Of a DNA stretch of 64,000 nucleotides, positions 20,839-30,597 are shown piece by piece. Below the pieces are notes generated by a model. It did not search any database, was not told the origin of the DNA, and saw nothing but the letters and a program-made list of their open reading frames with translations. Origin of the DNA: Diploptera punctata (taxonomy: Eukaryota; Arthropoda; Insecta; Blattodea; Blaberidae); assembly GCA_030220185.1 (NCBI GenBank), contig JASPKZ010004569.1:248001-312000 (forward strand), given 5' to 3'. The translations under genes were made by a program, and so were the position numbers. Each line of letters starts with the position of its first letter. Positions within the stretch are counted from its first letter, which is position 1.

Positions 20839-21015
20839 TACACCCCTCGACCAAAATGAGTCATCTCTTGAACGCACATTTCTTCTAAGTCATACTCGGC
20901 ACAGCGTGGTTCAAACTAGGAAACTAGTTATAATTGTGCAGTCCCTGAACTACTGTGTTATGTGGCATGAACTGAAGATTCTCCTAACTATGGGCCGCTT
21001 TCTGAAATGTGTTTA

Positions 21016-21062
21016 GCGAAATTTGATTTTATTGTTAAAGGAGAAGGCAAATCAAATTTCGC
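21016..21062. repeat. 14-bp perfect inverted repeat
   Basis: GCGAAATTTGATTT at 21016-21029 and its exact complement at 21049-21062 enclose 19 bases. It sits at the point where the Tc1 noncoding flank meets the transposase remnant, so it may mark a deletion junction repaired with an inverted filler. Confidence 0.8.
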
Positions 21063-21271
21063 TGTTCACCAGATTTGAGTCCAATCGAAAATGTGTGGGC
21101 TAAGATAAAAATAGAGATGAACTCTAATTGGCCTGAAGATGCACGAAAGACGAAAGATGGCATATGGGCACACATTCAAGACGCCTGGGAACCTCTTGCC
21201 GATCGTCCACGTGCCTGTAGAAATTTGATTGCATCAATGCCCCGCACATTGAGGGCGGTAATAGATGCTTG
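21063..21271 (+). pseudogene. Tc1 transposase, C-terminal 65-70 residues
   Basis: Frame reads SPDLSPIENVWAKIK, then PEDARKTKDGIWAHIQDAW and NLIASMPRTLRAVIDA, then a stop. The E of SPIEN is the third acidic residue of the DDE catalytic triad of Tc1 transposases. The first two aspartates and the paired-like DNA-binding domain are deleted. Inactive. Confidence 0.9.
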
Positions 21272-21469
21272 AGGATTCATACACCCGATATTGATTTTGT
21301 TTTTGTTAAAGTTTTCATTTTAGAATATATTATTTTCTTTCCTCATTTACTTATTAGAATAAGGTTTTAATTTATGTTTTTGTGTGTGCATTAAAAACCA
21401 TAAAACTCAAATATAAAATTAAATATTAAACTACATTACAGGCAAAATATTATTCTAACATTCCGCTGA

Positions 21470-21550
21470 AAAAAGGTAGAACGGGAATTGAACCCGTGAG
21501 GTTACGGACGCAGACAATGTCTATTAAACCTCTCGACCACGGAAACACAC
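21470..21550 (-). other. tRNA-like segment inside the Tc1 element
   Basis: Minus strand has CGTGGTCGAGAGGTTTAATA (box-A-like) and a perfect T arm ACGGG-TTCAATT-CCCGT (box B GGTTCAATTCC). The anticodon arm is not canonical. Either a SINE inserted in the transposon after integration or tRNA-derived cargo. No tail is visible. Confidence 0.55.
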
Positions 21551-21727
21551 TAAGCCAAACTCTCTCTTTAATGTTGCTTGGTGTGCACTGCATTAACTCG
21601 CAAAACAACCCAGTACAATTATTGAAAACGTGTTGATGTGAATACGGCTTTTGCCAGCGTTCACGAAGTTTCCCCGATCGATTGATAGTATCAGCAGATG
21701 ACTCATTTTTTTCTGTCTAAGGGTGTA

Positions 21728-21905
21728 CACAGAATGTTGAACATCTCAAAGAACTCTACATAAACGTCCACGCAGGAATATGTTTATATTCTACGGATAA
21801 CTCACAATAACCATTTTGTTCTGTCCTTGTTGATGACAAGAAGATCACGATAAGCAGATTCCCGGGCAAGTATACACAACGCACGGCGATGGTAAAAAAT
21901 ACATT
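21728..21905 (+). mobile_element. repeat H, right part
   Basis: Continues 20838: ACAGAATGTTGAACATCTC, TTCTACGGATAACTCACAAT, GATGACAAGAAGATCACG, GATTCCCGGGCAAG. Lost before the CTAG end. Confidence 0.65.
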
Positions 21906-21934
21906 AACAATTGTTTAGTAATATAGTTATATAG

Positions 21935-22310
21935 TTTTCTCCATTCACCTTTATATTTTTCTCTCCTTAGTACGAGCATTTTTCTAAGCACTTTATTCTT
22001 AAGTACTCCCTTAAAAATATGACATTAATTCGCGTCAATGTAAGTAAGCTATATACATATTTAATAACTAACTCACTGGCACTATCGAACCCATAGGTTC
22101 ATGGCCGCGCGGACATAAGCTCTTCATGCATCCCTATCCTGAGCTAATGTTTTCCAAACATCCCCCTATAATCTGCTTCCTTCAACTCATAGTTTAATGT
22201 TATTCTCCCACCTCATTCTTGGTCTATCAACTGGGCGTTTTCCTCTGGTTTCCCTACAAGAAGCTTCCCTGCACCTCTTTCATTCCCAATTCGTATAAAC
22301 ATTTTAATAA
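21935..22310 (-). mobile_element. two LINE-P fragments
   Basis: 21935-22015 matches the internal GEWRRLHN/FGPKR-like region on the minus strand. 22065-22310 is the minus-strand 3' end (GTTCGATAGTGCCAGTGAG inverse at 22070-22090, then a CRETRGKRP-like coding end). Their order is not colinear, so they are separate insertions or rearranged. Confidence 0.8.
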
Positions 22311-22348
22311 ATACCAGAAATCCTAATACATTCAAATTTGGATTAATT

Positions 22349-22585
22349 ATATCCACCGCTATAGTCTCGGTGTGAGATAGTTGCCACGTACGCAGCGGGT
22401 CCGGGACCGACCCCCGTCGGGGAAAAGTTTCCTGGGTAATTTTTTTCTGTGTGTTCCTCTTCTATAAGACAAACGTCGGAAAATATTTAAGGCCCAAATG
22501 GTCTCCGAACATCATCTGGCTAACATAACCATCATACATATTGTATTCGCCTTGTTTAGTATGAATGATTGTGAATGGCGTGTCT
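22349..22585 (+). mobile_element. SINE-1, tail C, truncated
   Basis: Degenerate head TCCACCGCTATAGTCTCGG, box B region GGGTCCGGGACCGACCCCC, then CCTGGGTAATTTTTTTCTG, AAGGCCCAAATGGTCTCCG and ATTCGCCTTGTTTAGTATG, the start of tail C (compare ATTCGCCATGTTTAGTATGG at 44935, inverted). Confidence 0.78.
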
Positions 22586-23072
22586 TGTATTAATGTTCAG
22601 AGTTGTCTTTGAGATAATTCTGATCATTAATCCAGGTTGGCCTCTCTGTCCATGTGTGGACAAAAAGTATCTTCTATGTGAATCAAAGTTACATATCCTC
22701 TCACAACAGTTGTGTCCTCTGTCAGGCTCGGTGACGTGCGCGCACGTTAAGTTACCTTCAAGGAGAAAGATTAAACTGAAGATAGATAAGCTTATATAGA
22801 GAGGAAGAGGGATTTTTTAATACGATTGCATGAAAATTTTGCAGTGGTTTAGATTTTGTTTCACCAATGGACTGTATATAACTTTTGTTTTAAGCTTTGA
22901 GCTTCGTTGGTTAGAACTCATTCGCTAAAAATTGTTCATTATCGGAATTGTTATAGCATCTTAAAACATCAAGTTTCTAATATTAACCTCTAAGTACTGG
23001 CGTCAGTCGCTTTTTATTTTTCCACGGCGTTACTTGATGTTTACACTTGTAATTAACACACATTCTTAACAA
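22586..23072. other. no recognised feature
   Basis: No supported gene. A 74-codon plus ORF (22575-22799) has several Cys and a hydrophobic start but begins inside the SINE tail, so I discount it. Confidence 0.3.
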
Positions 23073-23360
23073 GTGATGGTAGTTCTCTTCGTAATAATCA
23101 TTATTGTTGTTTACATCGTATTTACTGAAGTTATTAATCATTATACAAAGATTGAGAAAAAGAGAATTAATAGAAATAAGTATAAATCTATAACCGCGGG
23201 AAGGAAGAAAATGTGGACAAATTCGAAGTGTAAGATGCAGTCAAAATTAAAAAGCAATAGAAAGTCAAATTTAAAATGTAGTAAGTTGTTAAAATTGAAG
23301 TGCAAAACATTTCGAAAAGCAATGTTGAATTGCAAGAATTTGCGAAAGTTTAATTTGTAA
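23073..23360 (+). CDS. weak candidate small ORF: hydrophobic N-terminus, Lys/Cys-rich body
   Basis: 95 codons, ATG to TAA. Residues 2-18 (MVVLFVIIIIVVYIVFT) are a continuous hydrophobic segment that could be a signal anchor. The rest is strongly basic with a loose repeat of K-L-K-C/S-N/K units and seven Cys. It overlaps no repeat I recognise, unlike other ORFs here. Against it: the base composition (A-rich sense strand) alone could give Lys/Asn-rich text, no splice or polyadenylation context is evident, and I know no homologue. Function unknown. Confidence 0.2.
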   Translation: MMVVLFVIIIIVVYIVFTEVINHYTKIEKKRINRNKYKSITAGRKKMWTNSKCKMQSKLKSNRKSNLKCSKLLKLKCKTFRKAMLNCKNLRKFNL

Positions 23361-23782
23361 AATTGTTAATGTGCAATACGTTATGAAATCAAAAATAGAA
23401 GTAAGAATATTGTAGTGTAAGAAGTAAAAGAAAATGAGTGAAAAGAAAAAGTGTGAAAGAGCAATCTGTGAAGGAAACACGTAGAGTGGAAAGGATGACG
23501 AAACAGTTACTTGTTTAAAGAAAATAATATCTAAATCTTAATGTACAAAATTATAAATTTGGATGATACTATAACATAATACTATCTACAAAATAATGCT
23601 ACCTGTAGCTACTGAGTGTTGTTACAAAATTTAGTGTATACTGAGATATACACAGTCAAAATATTGTTATTACTATAAAATATAATTAAAGGAATTGTGT
23701 CGTTTACAGTTTATGAAAGTTTTAAATTTTGGGATTATCTGCTTTTGAAAATATCTCTTCAATTGTTCATGCATACTGACTA
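23361..23782. other. no recognised feature
   Basis: AT-rich; nothing supported on either strand. Confidence 0.3.
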
Positions 23783-24190
23783 GTGCTTATGTTCCTTGCC
23801 TCTGGTCCCGAAGATCACCGGTTCAAATCGGCCGGGGTCCATGGATATTTTAGGATGGAAAAATCCAAGGAGCAATTCCTTCGGGAGGGACTTCAAGCCG
23901 TGGGTCCCGAGTCTGAAGATTTTCAGGCTCATAAAAGAACCTTAAACCTAAATAAAGAGACATCTAAGCAAAATTTGCAGACCTCCTTCATTCTACAGTG
24001 CGATCTATATGACATTGGACAGCAGACGCGGGGACGCGGGGATTTGACAGTCACTGCTGGCGCATTCGCGGCGGGGAACGGACAGAGCAGGATCGCGGTG
24101 TCCAATGCTATACTGAACGCACTGTAGTAATACCTTAGTTGTCTACTAGATGTCTCATTGGATCGGTATGTTGACCCCATACATTCACGA
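23783..24190 (+). mobile_element. SINE-3 carrying a mini-MITE
   Basis: Head region with TGGTCCCGAAGATCACCGG and box B GGTTCAAATCGGCC, body TTTTAGGATGGAAAAATCC, GGGACTTCAAGCCGTGGG, CCTAAATAAAGAGACATC, and 3' CTACTAGATGTCTCATTGG. The body is interrupted at 23994-24126 by a GC-rich MITE. An ORF spans both, by chance. Confidence 0.85.
23996..24124. mobile_element. 129-bp GC-rich MITE, TA target site
   Basis: Left CAGTGCGATCTATATGACA with TTGGACAGC and right, inverted, CAGTGCGTTCAGTATAGCA with TTGGACACC. TA on both sides (23994-23995, 24125-24126). The core is about 60 percent GC (GACGCGGGGACGCGGGG, GCATTCGCGGCGGGG) in a roughly 30 percent GC neighbourhood. Its absence from the SINE-3 copy at 5445-5716 supplies the empty site. 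Confidence 0.85.
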
Positions 24191-24489
24191 CATTTTTAAG
24201 CATAACTAAATGAAGTTGTACTAGTAACTCTTAACCCTTTCAGAGAGGCTAATTCCAACAATGGGATGTTACGTTCTTGTAGATAGTTGGATAATATTTT
24301 ACATGTATTTACCGTTAGAATATATTATTGTCGTTGTTATTATAATTATTATTTAGCAAATTTATTATTAACGTATTTCTCCGTGGCGCGACTGGCCTAG
24401 AAAGCCCTTGGCGTACTTCTCGGTTGCTGTCCTCTCATGCAAGTGTTATTCAAGGAATTTAACCATCGTCCAACAAGTGTACGGGTGAC
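24191..24489. other. no recognised feature
   Basis: AT-rich to about 24380, then a GC-richer segment leading into the next SINE. Nothing named. Confidence 0.3.
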
Positions 24490-24690
24490 ATTTGATCAGC
24501 ATGTCAGGTTCACTAGTGGTTGTAGCTGGTTCTTTCAATTTGGAGCCGCTACTTATTGTAGCTACCCAAATTCCTCACGAAGCCTGTAGGGCTGACTTCC
24601 CATACTGGCTGAAATTTTATGAGAAACATTCTTCCCCAATGGGAATCGAACCAGCGCGTGTCCCGTGGCTTCTCAATTAAGTCGCTGGTT
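24490..24690 (-). mobile_element. tRNA-derived SINE, unnumbered family
   Basis: Minus strand: GCGCCTTAACCAGCGACTTA then GCGCTGGTTCGATTCCCAT (box B), followed by GGGGAAGAATGTTTCTC and a body with CTACAGGCTTCGTGAGG. No second copy in the window. Confidence 0.55.
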
Positions 24691-25090
24691 AAGGCGCAGG
24701 ATAATTAATAACAAATTTTCTGAAAAATTTCAACGCCCACATAACTGTTTCAGGCCTATAGTCTGTCTGAGAGTACAAACTAACACAATATTAGTTATGG
24801 TTAGTAAACATTCAAAATAATTTATATCAATAATATAATAGTATAGAAATTATTAATGCTTGATATGCTATTTATAATTATGTTTATTATATAGTTTTTT
24901 CCACAATTGAATTTGTTCCGTTATTAGTAGTAGGCCTACTTTGTTCATAGGGAGAGGACAATTTATAAATATTACTTTAGTTAGGTGTATAAGTTAAAAA
25001 AATTAATAGTGGGTCCATAGACTTGATTTTTTGTGTCTTGAACATTTTACATTTTATTCGTTAAATCTAGAGTTTATAAACTTATAGGTT
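24691..25090. other. no recognised feature
   Basis: AT-rich; no supported ORF, RNA or repeat. Confidence 0.3.
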
Positions 25091-25308
25091 TCCGTCGCCG
25101 TGGCGTAGTCGGTAGAGTCCCTACCTTCCACTCCAGCGACCCCGAATGATTTTCGGGGATCGTTGGGTCCTAAGCTGCCTGACATTTGTCTTACAGGTGA
25201 GGAAAAACCCCGAAAAAACCTCACCCAGGAGCCTGCCTCGACCGGGAATGGAACCCGGGCCCGCTGCGTGACATGGCAGCACGCTGCCTCGAGACCACAG
25301 CGGTGGAC
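25091..25308 (-). mobile_element. SINE-1 truncated, abutting a second tRNA-like head
   Basis: 25140-25308 is a minus-strand SINE-1 (head GTCCACCGCTGTGGTCTCG at the right, box B GGGTTCCATTCCCGG). Its tail is replaced at about 25135 by a plus-strand tRNA-like head, GTCGCCGTGGCGTAGTCGG and CCACTCCAGCGACCCC. The join sits in GATTTTCGGGGATCG. Head-to-tail chimera or adjacent insertions. Confidence 0.75.
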
Positions 25309-25382
25309 AACAGCTATTCAGTTATCATTGATATCCAAAGGAAATGGCAGTATGAAATTTATTTTATTGATGAATAGAGTTT

Positions 25383-25549
25383 GATTTAACACTTCACCTC
25401 ATAATTGTAGACTTCTCGAAGACTAGTTTGATACTTCTTTGTATCAGTTTTGTTCTGTCCAAATGAGTTAGATAGAATTCATAATTATACAAAGAAATAT
25501 CGAAACTAGTCTTCGAGAAGTCTACAATTATGAGGTAAAGTGTTAAATC
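25383..25549. mobile_element. 167-bp near-perfect palindromic MITE
   Basis: Arms of about 60 bp: GATTTAACACTTCACCTCAT, AATTGTAGACTTCTCGAAG, ACTAGTTTGATACTTCTTTG on the left, and the same inverted on the right with two or three mismatches. The loop is about 45 bases. Low divergence between arms suggests recent insertion or arm conversion. Target duplication not clear. Confidence 0.88.
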
Positions 25550-25584
25550 TGACACTATTTATTAATTAATAAGCTATTCAATTG

Positions 25585-25815
25585 ATCGGATATGTTAAGC
25601 GATTGGCATTAGAGAAATTGCCAAAAAATACAATGAATATGCGAATAAAACAATAAGAAGATAACATTGGAAGACCAAGATTAACATGGGTAGATCAGGT
25701 GCGAGAACATCTCCAGGCAAGAGAAGTAAGCTATTAAAAAATCATGAATAAAAATGTTGATGGATGAATTTGTCTACAAGAGGGATATTCTTAAGACCGA
25801 AATGATAAATTTTAA
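25585..25815 (+). pseudogene. LINE-Q C-terminal fragment
   Basis: Frame reads NIGRPRLTWVDQVREHLQ then AREVSY, and after a stop DKSVYKRDILKT-like text in a shifted frame. G-R-P-R-x-T-W-x-D-Q-V-R is the usual LINE C-terminal block. About 60 codons, two breaks. Confidence 0.7.
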
Positions 25816-25974
25816 CATCCTATAGAAGAAAAAGTTACACATGTTACTTTTATATCAGGATTTAAGTTCGGTCTCATTTACATAAACATTATACTAATGT
25901 GAGTGCAAGATAATTCTTATTAGGAAAACGGAGCCGCGAGTTGTTAAAATTTAGTAACTACTGCCTTATAATTT
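25816..25974. other. no recognised feature
   Basis: AT-rich spacer. Confidence 0.3.
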
Positions 25975-26081
25975 TGTTTATTGTAATTTAGATGTAACAG
26001 TCAATTTTGTATTTTTTTATCTAACCTGGTCGAGTGGTAGACATGGCTTTAAGATCTTAACCCTGCCAGGTAAACTAAAGA

Positions 26082-26115
<34 letters not shown>
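25975..26115 (+). mobile_element. CR1-like LINE 3' terminus with (TTA)n tail
   Basis: ATCTAACCTGGTCGAGTGG, GGCTTTAAGATCTTAACC and CTGCCAGGTAAACTAAAG form the hairpin-type 3' end usual for insect CR1/L2 LINEs; TTAAGATCTTAA is a palindrome within it. A TTA tract of about 33 bases follows (26083-26115). No coding part remains. Confidence 0.6.
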
Positions 26116-26120
<5 letters not shown>

Positions 26121-26219
26121 ATTATTTACGGCGTGCGCTGCTACGCCTAAATAAATGAAAATCAATATGCTTTTATGTTTAGTGGAATAAGTAGAAGGAA
26201 AATAATTATAAATATATAT

Positions 26220-27002
26220 TTTTAGATAGGCCTACCCCGTGTGTTGCCCGGGAATCTACATATCCCGATCTTCTTGACATAAATGAGTTGAAATACGAAA
26301 ATTAATGTGTTTTATGATTTGTTAAATAAATGAGAATAAAATTTATATCGTAATTATTTTCACATACCCCATGCTGTTTACCGACGTTGTCCGGGAATCT
26401 ACTCATCCCAATCTTCTTGGCATAAATGAGCTAAAAGACAAAATTCGTTACTGTGAGTTATCCGTAAAAGAATAACCGACATGTGCTGCTATGCTTGCAC
26501 AGGAATGTACTTACTTGTTTCGATCTTCTTGGCATCAACGAAAGACAAAAATGATTATTGTGAGTTATCCGTAAGAGATAAACATATGCTGCCGTGAACT
26601 TTTTTGTAGAACTTTTTGTGATATTCAATTCTGTGTACATTGATTTTGTGTATTTGTTATGGTTTAGGCAGAGTAGGCCATTTAAGCGTCCAAAGAGCTA
26701 CTTTTTTCACGTTTTCCACTGGGTCAAAGGGCGATTTTTAAGGGTGTAGGAATTGAGTATCACAACTCTCTTATAGCCTATTTTCATCCCGGGAATCTCC
26801 TGAACATTTTGCAAAAACCCCATCACAATCGGATCAACAGTATGGCCGCGCTTAAAGTACAAACAAACAAACAAACAAACAAACAAGCCAACAAATAAAC
26901 AAAAAACAATCAACTGACCAACCAACAAACAAACAAATAAACCAACAAATAAGCAAACCAACAAACAAATAAACCAACAATCAAACATCCATTTGTATAT
27001 AA
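26220..27002 (-). mobile_element. repeat H with expanded (TTTG)n start
   Basis: Minus-strand copy. At the right end the 5' TATATACAAATGGATGTTTG runs into about 130 bases of TTTG/TTTA-type repeats, then AAGCGCGGCCATACTGTTG, GATTGTGATGGGGTTTTTG, GGATAACTCACAATAATC and CCCGGGCAACACACGGGG at the left. The CTAG end is missing. The long minus ORF in the repeat (Cys/Leu/Phe/Val runs) is artefactual. Confidence 0.7.
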
Positions 27003-27005
27003 TAG

Positions 27006-27009
<4 letters not shown>

Positions 27010-27040
<31 letters not shown>

Positions 27041-27052
27041 TATTATTATCAA
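27010..27052. repeat. (TTA)n microsatellite
   Basis: Fourteen or so TTA units with two interruptions, between repeat H and a LINE-Q chain. Confidence 0.95.
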
Positions 27053-27063
27053 AATCATCATCA

Positions 27064-27533
27064 ATGAAATGTCAGTTTCAACTATATTTCAATCCCTGTT
27101 ACAAACCATTTTATTATATGGATCCGAAACATGGACTGTAAATAGACAACAAGCAAACATATTGTTGGCAGTATAAATCGATTTTTTAATCGTGCGACAA
27201 GAATTTCAAGAAGGAATAATGTCAGAAACAGCACAATGAGAGAAATTATGCAAGTCGAAAGAAACATATTAGAAAAAACAAAAGAGAAACGTTTGAAATT
27301 GTACGGACACCTCATAAGAATGGTAGAAGGTAGAATAGCAAAGAAGATCATTGATTGGAAAGCTCATGGAAGATGTGGAAGAAGCAGACCTAGAGAATGT
27401 TGGATAGTTTGAGTGAGGAGATGTATGCAAGGTAGAAATTTGAGGGAAGAAGATGCTTTAGACAGAAACCTCAGGAGACAAATCGGTTTGGGTTGAAGGG
27501 GAACCAATGTAGTCTGGAATAATCCTATTAAAA
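27064..27533 (+). pseudogene. LINE-Q 3' piece, first of four in a row
   Basis: TILLYGSETWTVNRQQAN then, after stops, RNSTMREIMQVERNILEK, RLKLYGHLIRMVEGRIAKK, and a REEDALDRNLRRQIGLG end. Same subfamily as 34395-34810. Ends CCTATTAAAATTATTATT, so the (ATT)n tract at 27533-27585 is its 3' tail. Confidence 0.85.
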
Positions 27534-27574
27534 TTATTATTATTATTATTATTATTATCATCATCATCATTATT

Positions 27575-27905
27575 ATTAATCAGAAATAGAATCATTAGAC
27601 AACAAATGAAAGTCCAAAATTCAATATTAGATTCTGAGAATAGAGACAACTAGAATAGTATGGTCACATATGTAGAATGCCACAGAAATGAATCCGACAA
27701 GCTTTGGAATGGATTCCACCTGGGAAAGGAATTAGAGGTCGACCTAGATATAAATGGATGCATGATATATGAAGAGATGTGAGGGATATTGGTCTGGAAG
27801 AAAAAGAATGGGAAGATAGAGAAGAATAGAGAAAGAAGTAAAAATAAAAAAAAAGCTTTGGGCACAGGAAGATGTCATGTTACACTGTGAACCTGTTTAT
27901 AAATA
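27575..27905 (+). pseudogene. LINE-Q 3' piece, second in chain
   Basis: After the (ATT)n tail of the first: IRQQMKVQNSILDSEN-like text, LEYYGHICRMPQK-like and RGRPRYKWMHDI in shifted frames, then GHRKMSCYTVNLFINKI and an (ATT)n tail. Different subfamily from the first piece. Several stops. Confidence 0.75.
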
Positions 27906-27949
27906 AAATAATAATAGTAATAATTATTATTATTATTATCATTATTATT

Positions 27950-28190
27950 CGTCGTACGACGAATGCAAGAAGAAAGATTACCCAGGAAAACACTGGAATG
28001 GTGTCCACCTGGAAGAAGGAGAGGAAGACCTCGAAACTCGTGGATGCAGGAAATAATAACTGCAAATGAGAGCAAAGAGGACTGGAGGACATGGATTGGA
28101 TGGAGAGAGACGAGTGGAGAAGAAAAATAAAACTTTAGGCACAGAAAGATGTGTAAACATTAAAATTCTGTATATAAATCAAATCATTAT
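27950..28190 (+). pseudogene. LINE-Q 3' piece, third in chain
   Basis: VRRMQEERLPRKTLEW-type C-terminus (ACGAATGCAAGAAGAAAG, CACCTGGAAGAAGGAGAGG, CGTGGATGCAGGAAATAA), nearly the same as 57920-58140. 3' end AACATTAAAATTCTGTATAT, then an (ATT)n tail 28190-28230. Confidence 0.85.
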
Positions 28191-28234
28191 TATCATTATC
28201 ATTATATTATTATTATTATTATTATTATTAAAAA

Positions 28235-28415
28235 ATTGTTTTGAAATGGAAACCTTAGAGAATAACACGAGGCAGAGGAAGACCTAAAACCTCCTGGGGT
28301 CAGATAATAATATTTATACACGAAGGAGAAGCATCTACAAACCTGGAGTTTGGATGAACCTACAAAATGGGCTATTGGGAATGCACGATGTCAAAAGAGT
28401 ATTAATCAAGCGATG
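28235..28415 (+). pseudogene. LINE-Q 3' piece, fourth in chain
   Basis: Frame reads GRGRPKTSWGQII and little more. Starts right after the (ATT)n of the third piece and runs into the (TCTA)n tract. Very short and decayed. Confidence 0.5.
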
Positions 28416-29079
<664 letters not shown>

Positions 29080-29113
<34 letters not shown>

Positions 29114-29117
29114 ATTA
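29080..29117. repeat. (TTA)n microsatellite
   Basis: Directly abuts the (TCTA)n tract, giving a compound microsatellite. Confidence 0.95.
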
Positions 29118-29215
29118 TTTTAACAATTTTATCTTGATATGAATTAATTATCACTGTTTACAAATTACGAAATCATATTTATTTTAAGAGTAACGTCAGC
29201 AGATAGAAGATTATA

Positions 29216-30595
29216 TACAGGGCAAGTCAAAATGTTGTGCAGGTTTTCAGAAATTTATTATGTGAAATGTAATGAACATATAATATCGTGAGACATATTG
29301 TATGAAAGGTAAACTCTCAAAGTTTAGTTGTCCACTTCTAAAGTTCCGCGTTCACCCGCAAGATGTCAACAGCAGAGCAGTAAAGGAAAATGGCGTTGAC
29401 TGGGGATCAGAAGTCTTTCTGTGTGCTTGATTACCATGTAAACAACTCTGTGACTAGTGTTCAACGACACTTTCCGTACCAGATACGATAAAGACCCGCC
29501 GGATGGGAGATCCATTCGTAAGTGGTACACACAATTTAGGGATTCAGGCTGTATCTGTAAACGAACATCGACTGGCCGTCCGTCGACGAGTGAAGAAGAC
29601 AGTCGAACGCGTTCGCACATGCTTCGTCGTGCGGAGTCCACAGAAATCCACCCCTACCGGGGAGCGACAGAACTTCAACTACCACAAAAAACTGTATGGC
29701 GGATTCTCCGGAAACGTTTACAGATGAAACCCCTACCACTTGCAAACTGGTTCAAGCCTTAAAAACCCGCCGATTATGCCTTTGCGAAGCGTCCTTCTGT
29801 GTTGATTTTCTCGCATTAATGGAAGAGGAATGAGTTCCATGAGAGGGTAGTTTTACAGTGATGAAGCGACTTTCCACCTTTCAGGAAAAGTGAATAGACA
29901 CAATGTAAGGATTTGGGGAACTGGTAACCCCCATACAACTCTGGAACATCAACGCGATTCTCCGAAAGTGAATGTCTTTTTGTGCCATTTCCCATGCAAA
30001 GGTTTATGGGCCCCTTTTTCTTTCATGAACGTACTGTGAACGGACATGTTTTTCCTCTGATATGCTACAACAATGGCTCCTCCCGCAGCTTGAAGCGGAT
30101 AGTCCAGATTTCATTCTTGCAGTTGGATGGTGCCCCTCCACATTACACATGGCAGTGTTCGAGACCATTTGAATACGGCTTTACCACAACGCTGGATAGG
30201 CCGTGCATCTCAGGGTGATCAAACAACTCATTCATTGGCCACCTCGTTCACCAGATCTAACCCCGTGTTGATTTCTTCATGTGGGGTCTTGTAAAGGATC
30301 ATGTTTACGTACCACCACTTCCAACAACACTGCATGAACTGCGTGCCCGCATCAACAGCAGCCATTGCTGATATCGACCGCGGACTGCTACAGAAGTTTG
30401 GCAGGAGATTGAATATCGGCTTGACATCTGTCGTGTAACAAAAGGCGCTCACATAGAACATCTGTGAATATTTAAAAAAAAAACTTTGAGAGTTTACCTT
30501 TCATACAATATGTCTCACAATATTATATGTTCATTACATTTCACATAATAAATTTCTGATTCTGAAACCTGCACAACATTTTGACTTGCCCTGTA
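29216..30595 (+). mobile_element. mariner-type transposon, TIRs over 100 bp
   Basis: Ends TACAGGGCAAGTCAAAATG on the left and the same inverted on the right. The mirror continues through TTGTGCAGGTTT, ATTATGTGAAATGTAATG, AACATATAATAT and GAAAGGTAAACTCTCAAAG. TA duplicates: 29214-29215 and 30596-30597. 1380 bp, about the size of a full element. It encodes a broken DUF4817-type transposase. The arms differ at only a few positions. Confidence 0.95.
29400..30465 (+). pseudogene. DUF4817-type mariner transposase, frame-broken
   Basis: Order of remnants: helix-turn-helix region VQRHFPYQ-like in one frame then FRTRYDKDPPDGRSIRKWY, CKRTSTGRPSTSEED and KTVWRILRKRLQMKP; catalytic YSDEATFHLSGK (first Asp); LQLDGAPPHY (second Asp); TALPQRWIGRAS; and near the end HIEHL-like IEHL. 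The third acidic site (PRSPDLTP) is spoiled by frameshift near 30250. At least four frame changes, so inactive. Family: Tc1/mariner superfamily transposases common in arthropods. Confidence 0.9.
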
Positions 30596-30597
30596 TA

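Larger units (their letters stand above)
20841..21725 (+). mobile_element. Tc1-like transposon, internally deleted, nested in repeat H
   Basis: The TIRs are CACCCCTCGACCAAAATGAG and the inverse CACCCTTAGACAGAAAAAAA with TGAGTCATC. TA lies on both sides (20839-20840, 21726-21727). The flanks rejoin as TTAATGTA plus CACAGAATG, the sequence found uninterrupted at about 20486 and 41828, so the empty site is known. 885 bp; full Tc1 elements are larger. It holds a transposase C-terminus and, unexpectedly, a tRNA-like segment (21470-21550). Confidence 0.9.

Noticed and set aside
23783..24127. 114-codon plus ORF
   Set aside because: Continuous only by chance across SINE-3 and a MITE inserted in it.
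26707..26988. Minus ORF rich in Cys, Leu, Phe and Val, membrane-protein-like
   Set aside because: Arises from the (TTTG)n expansion at the start of repeat H.
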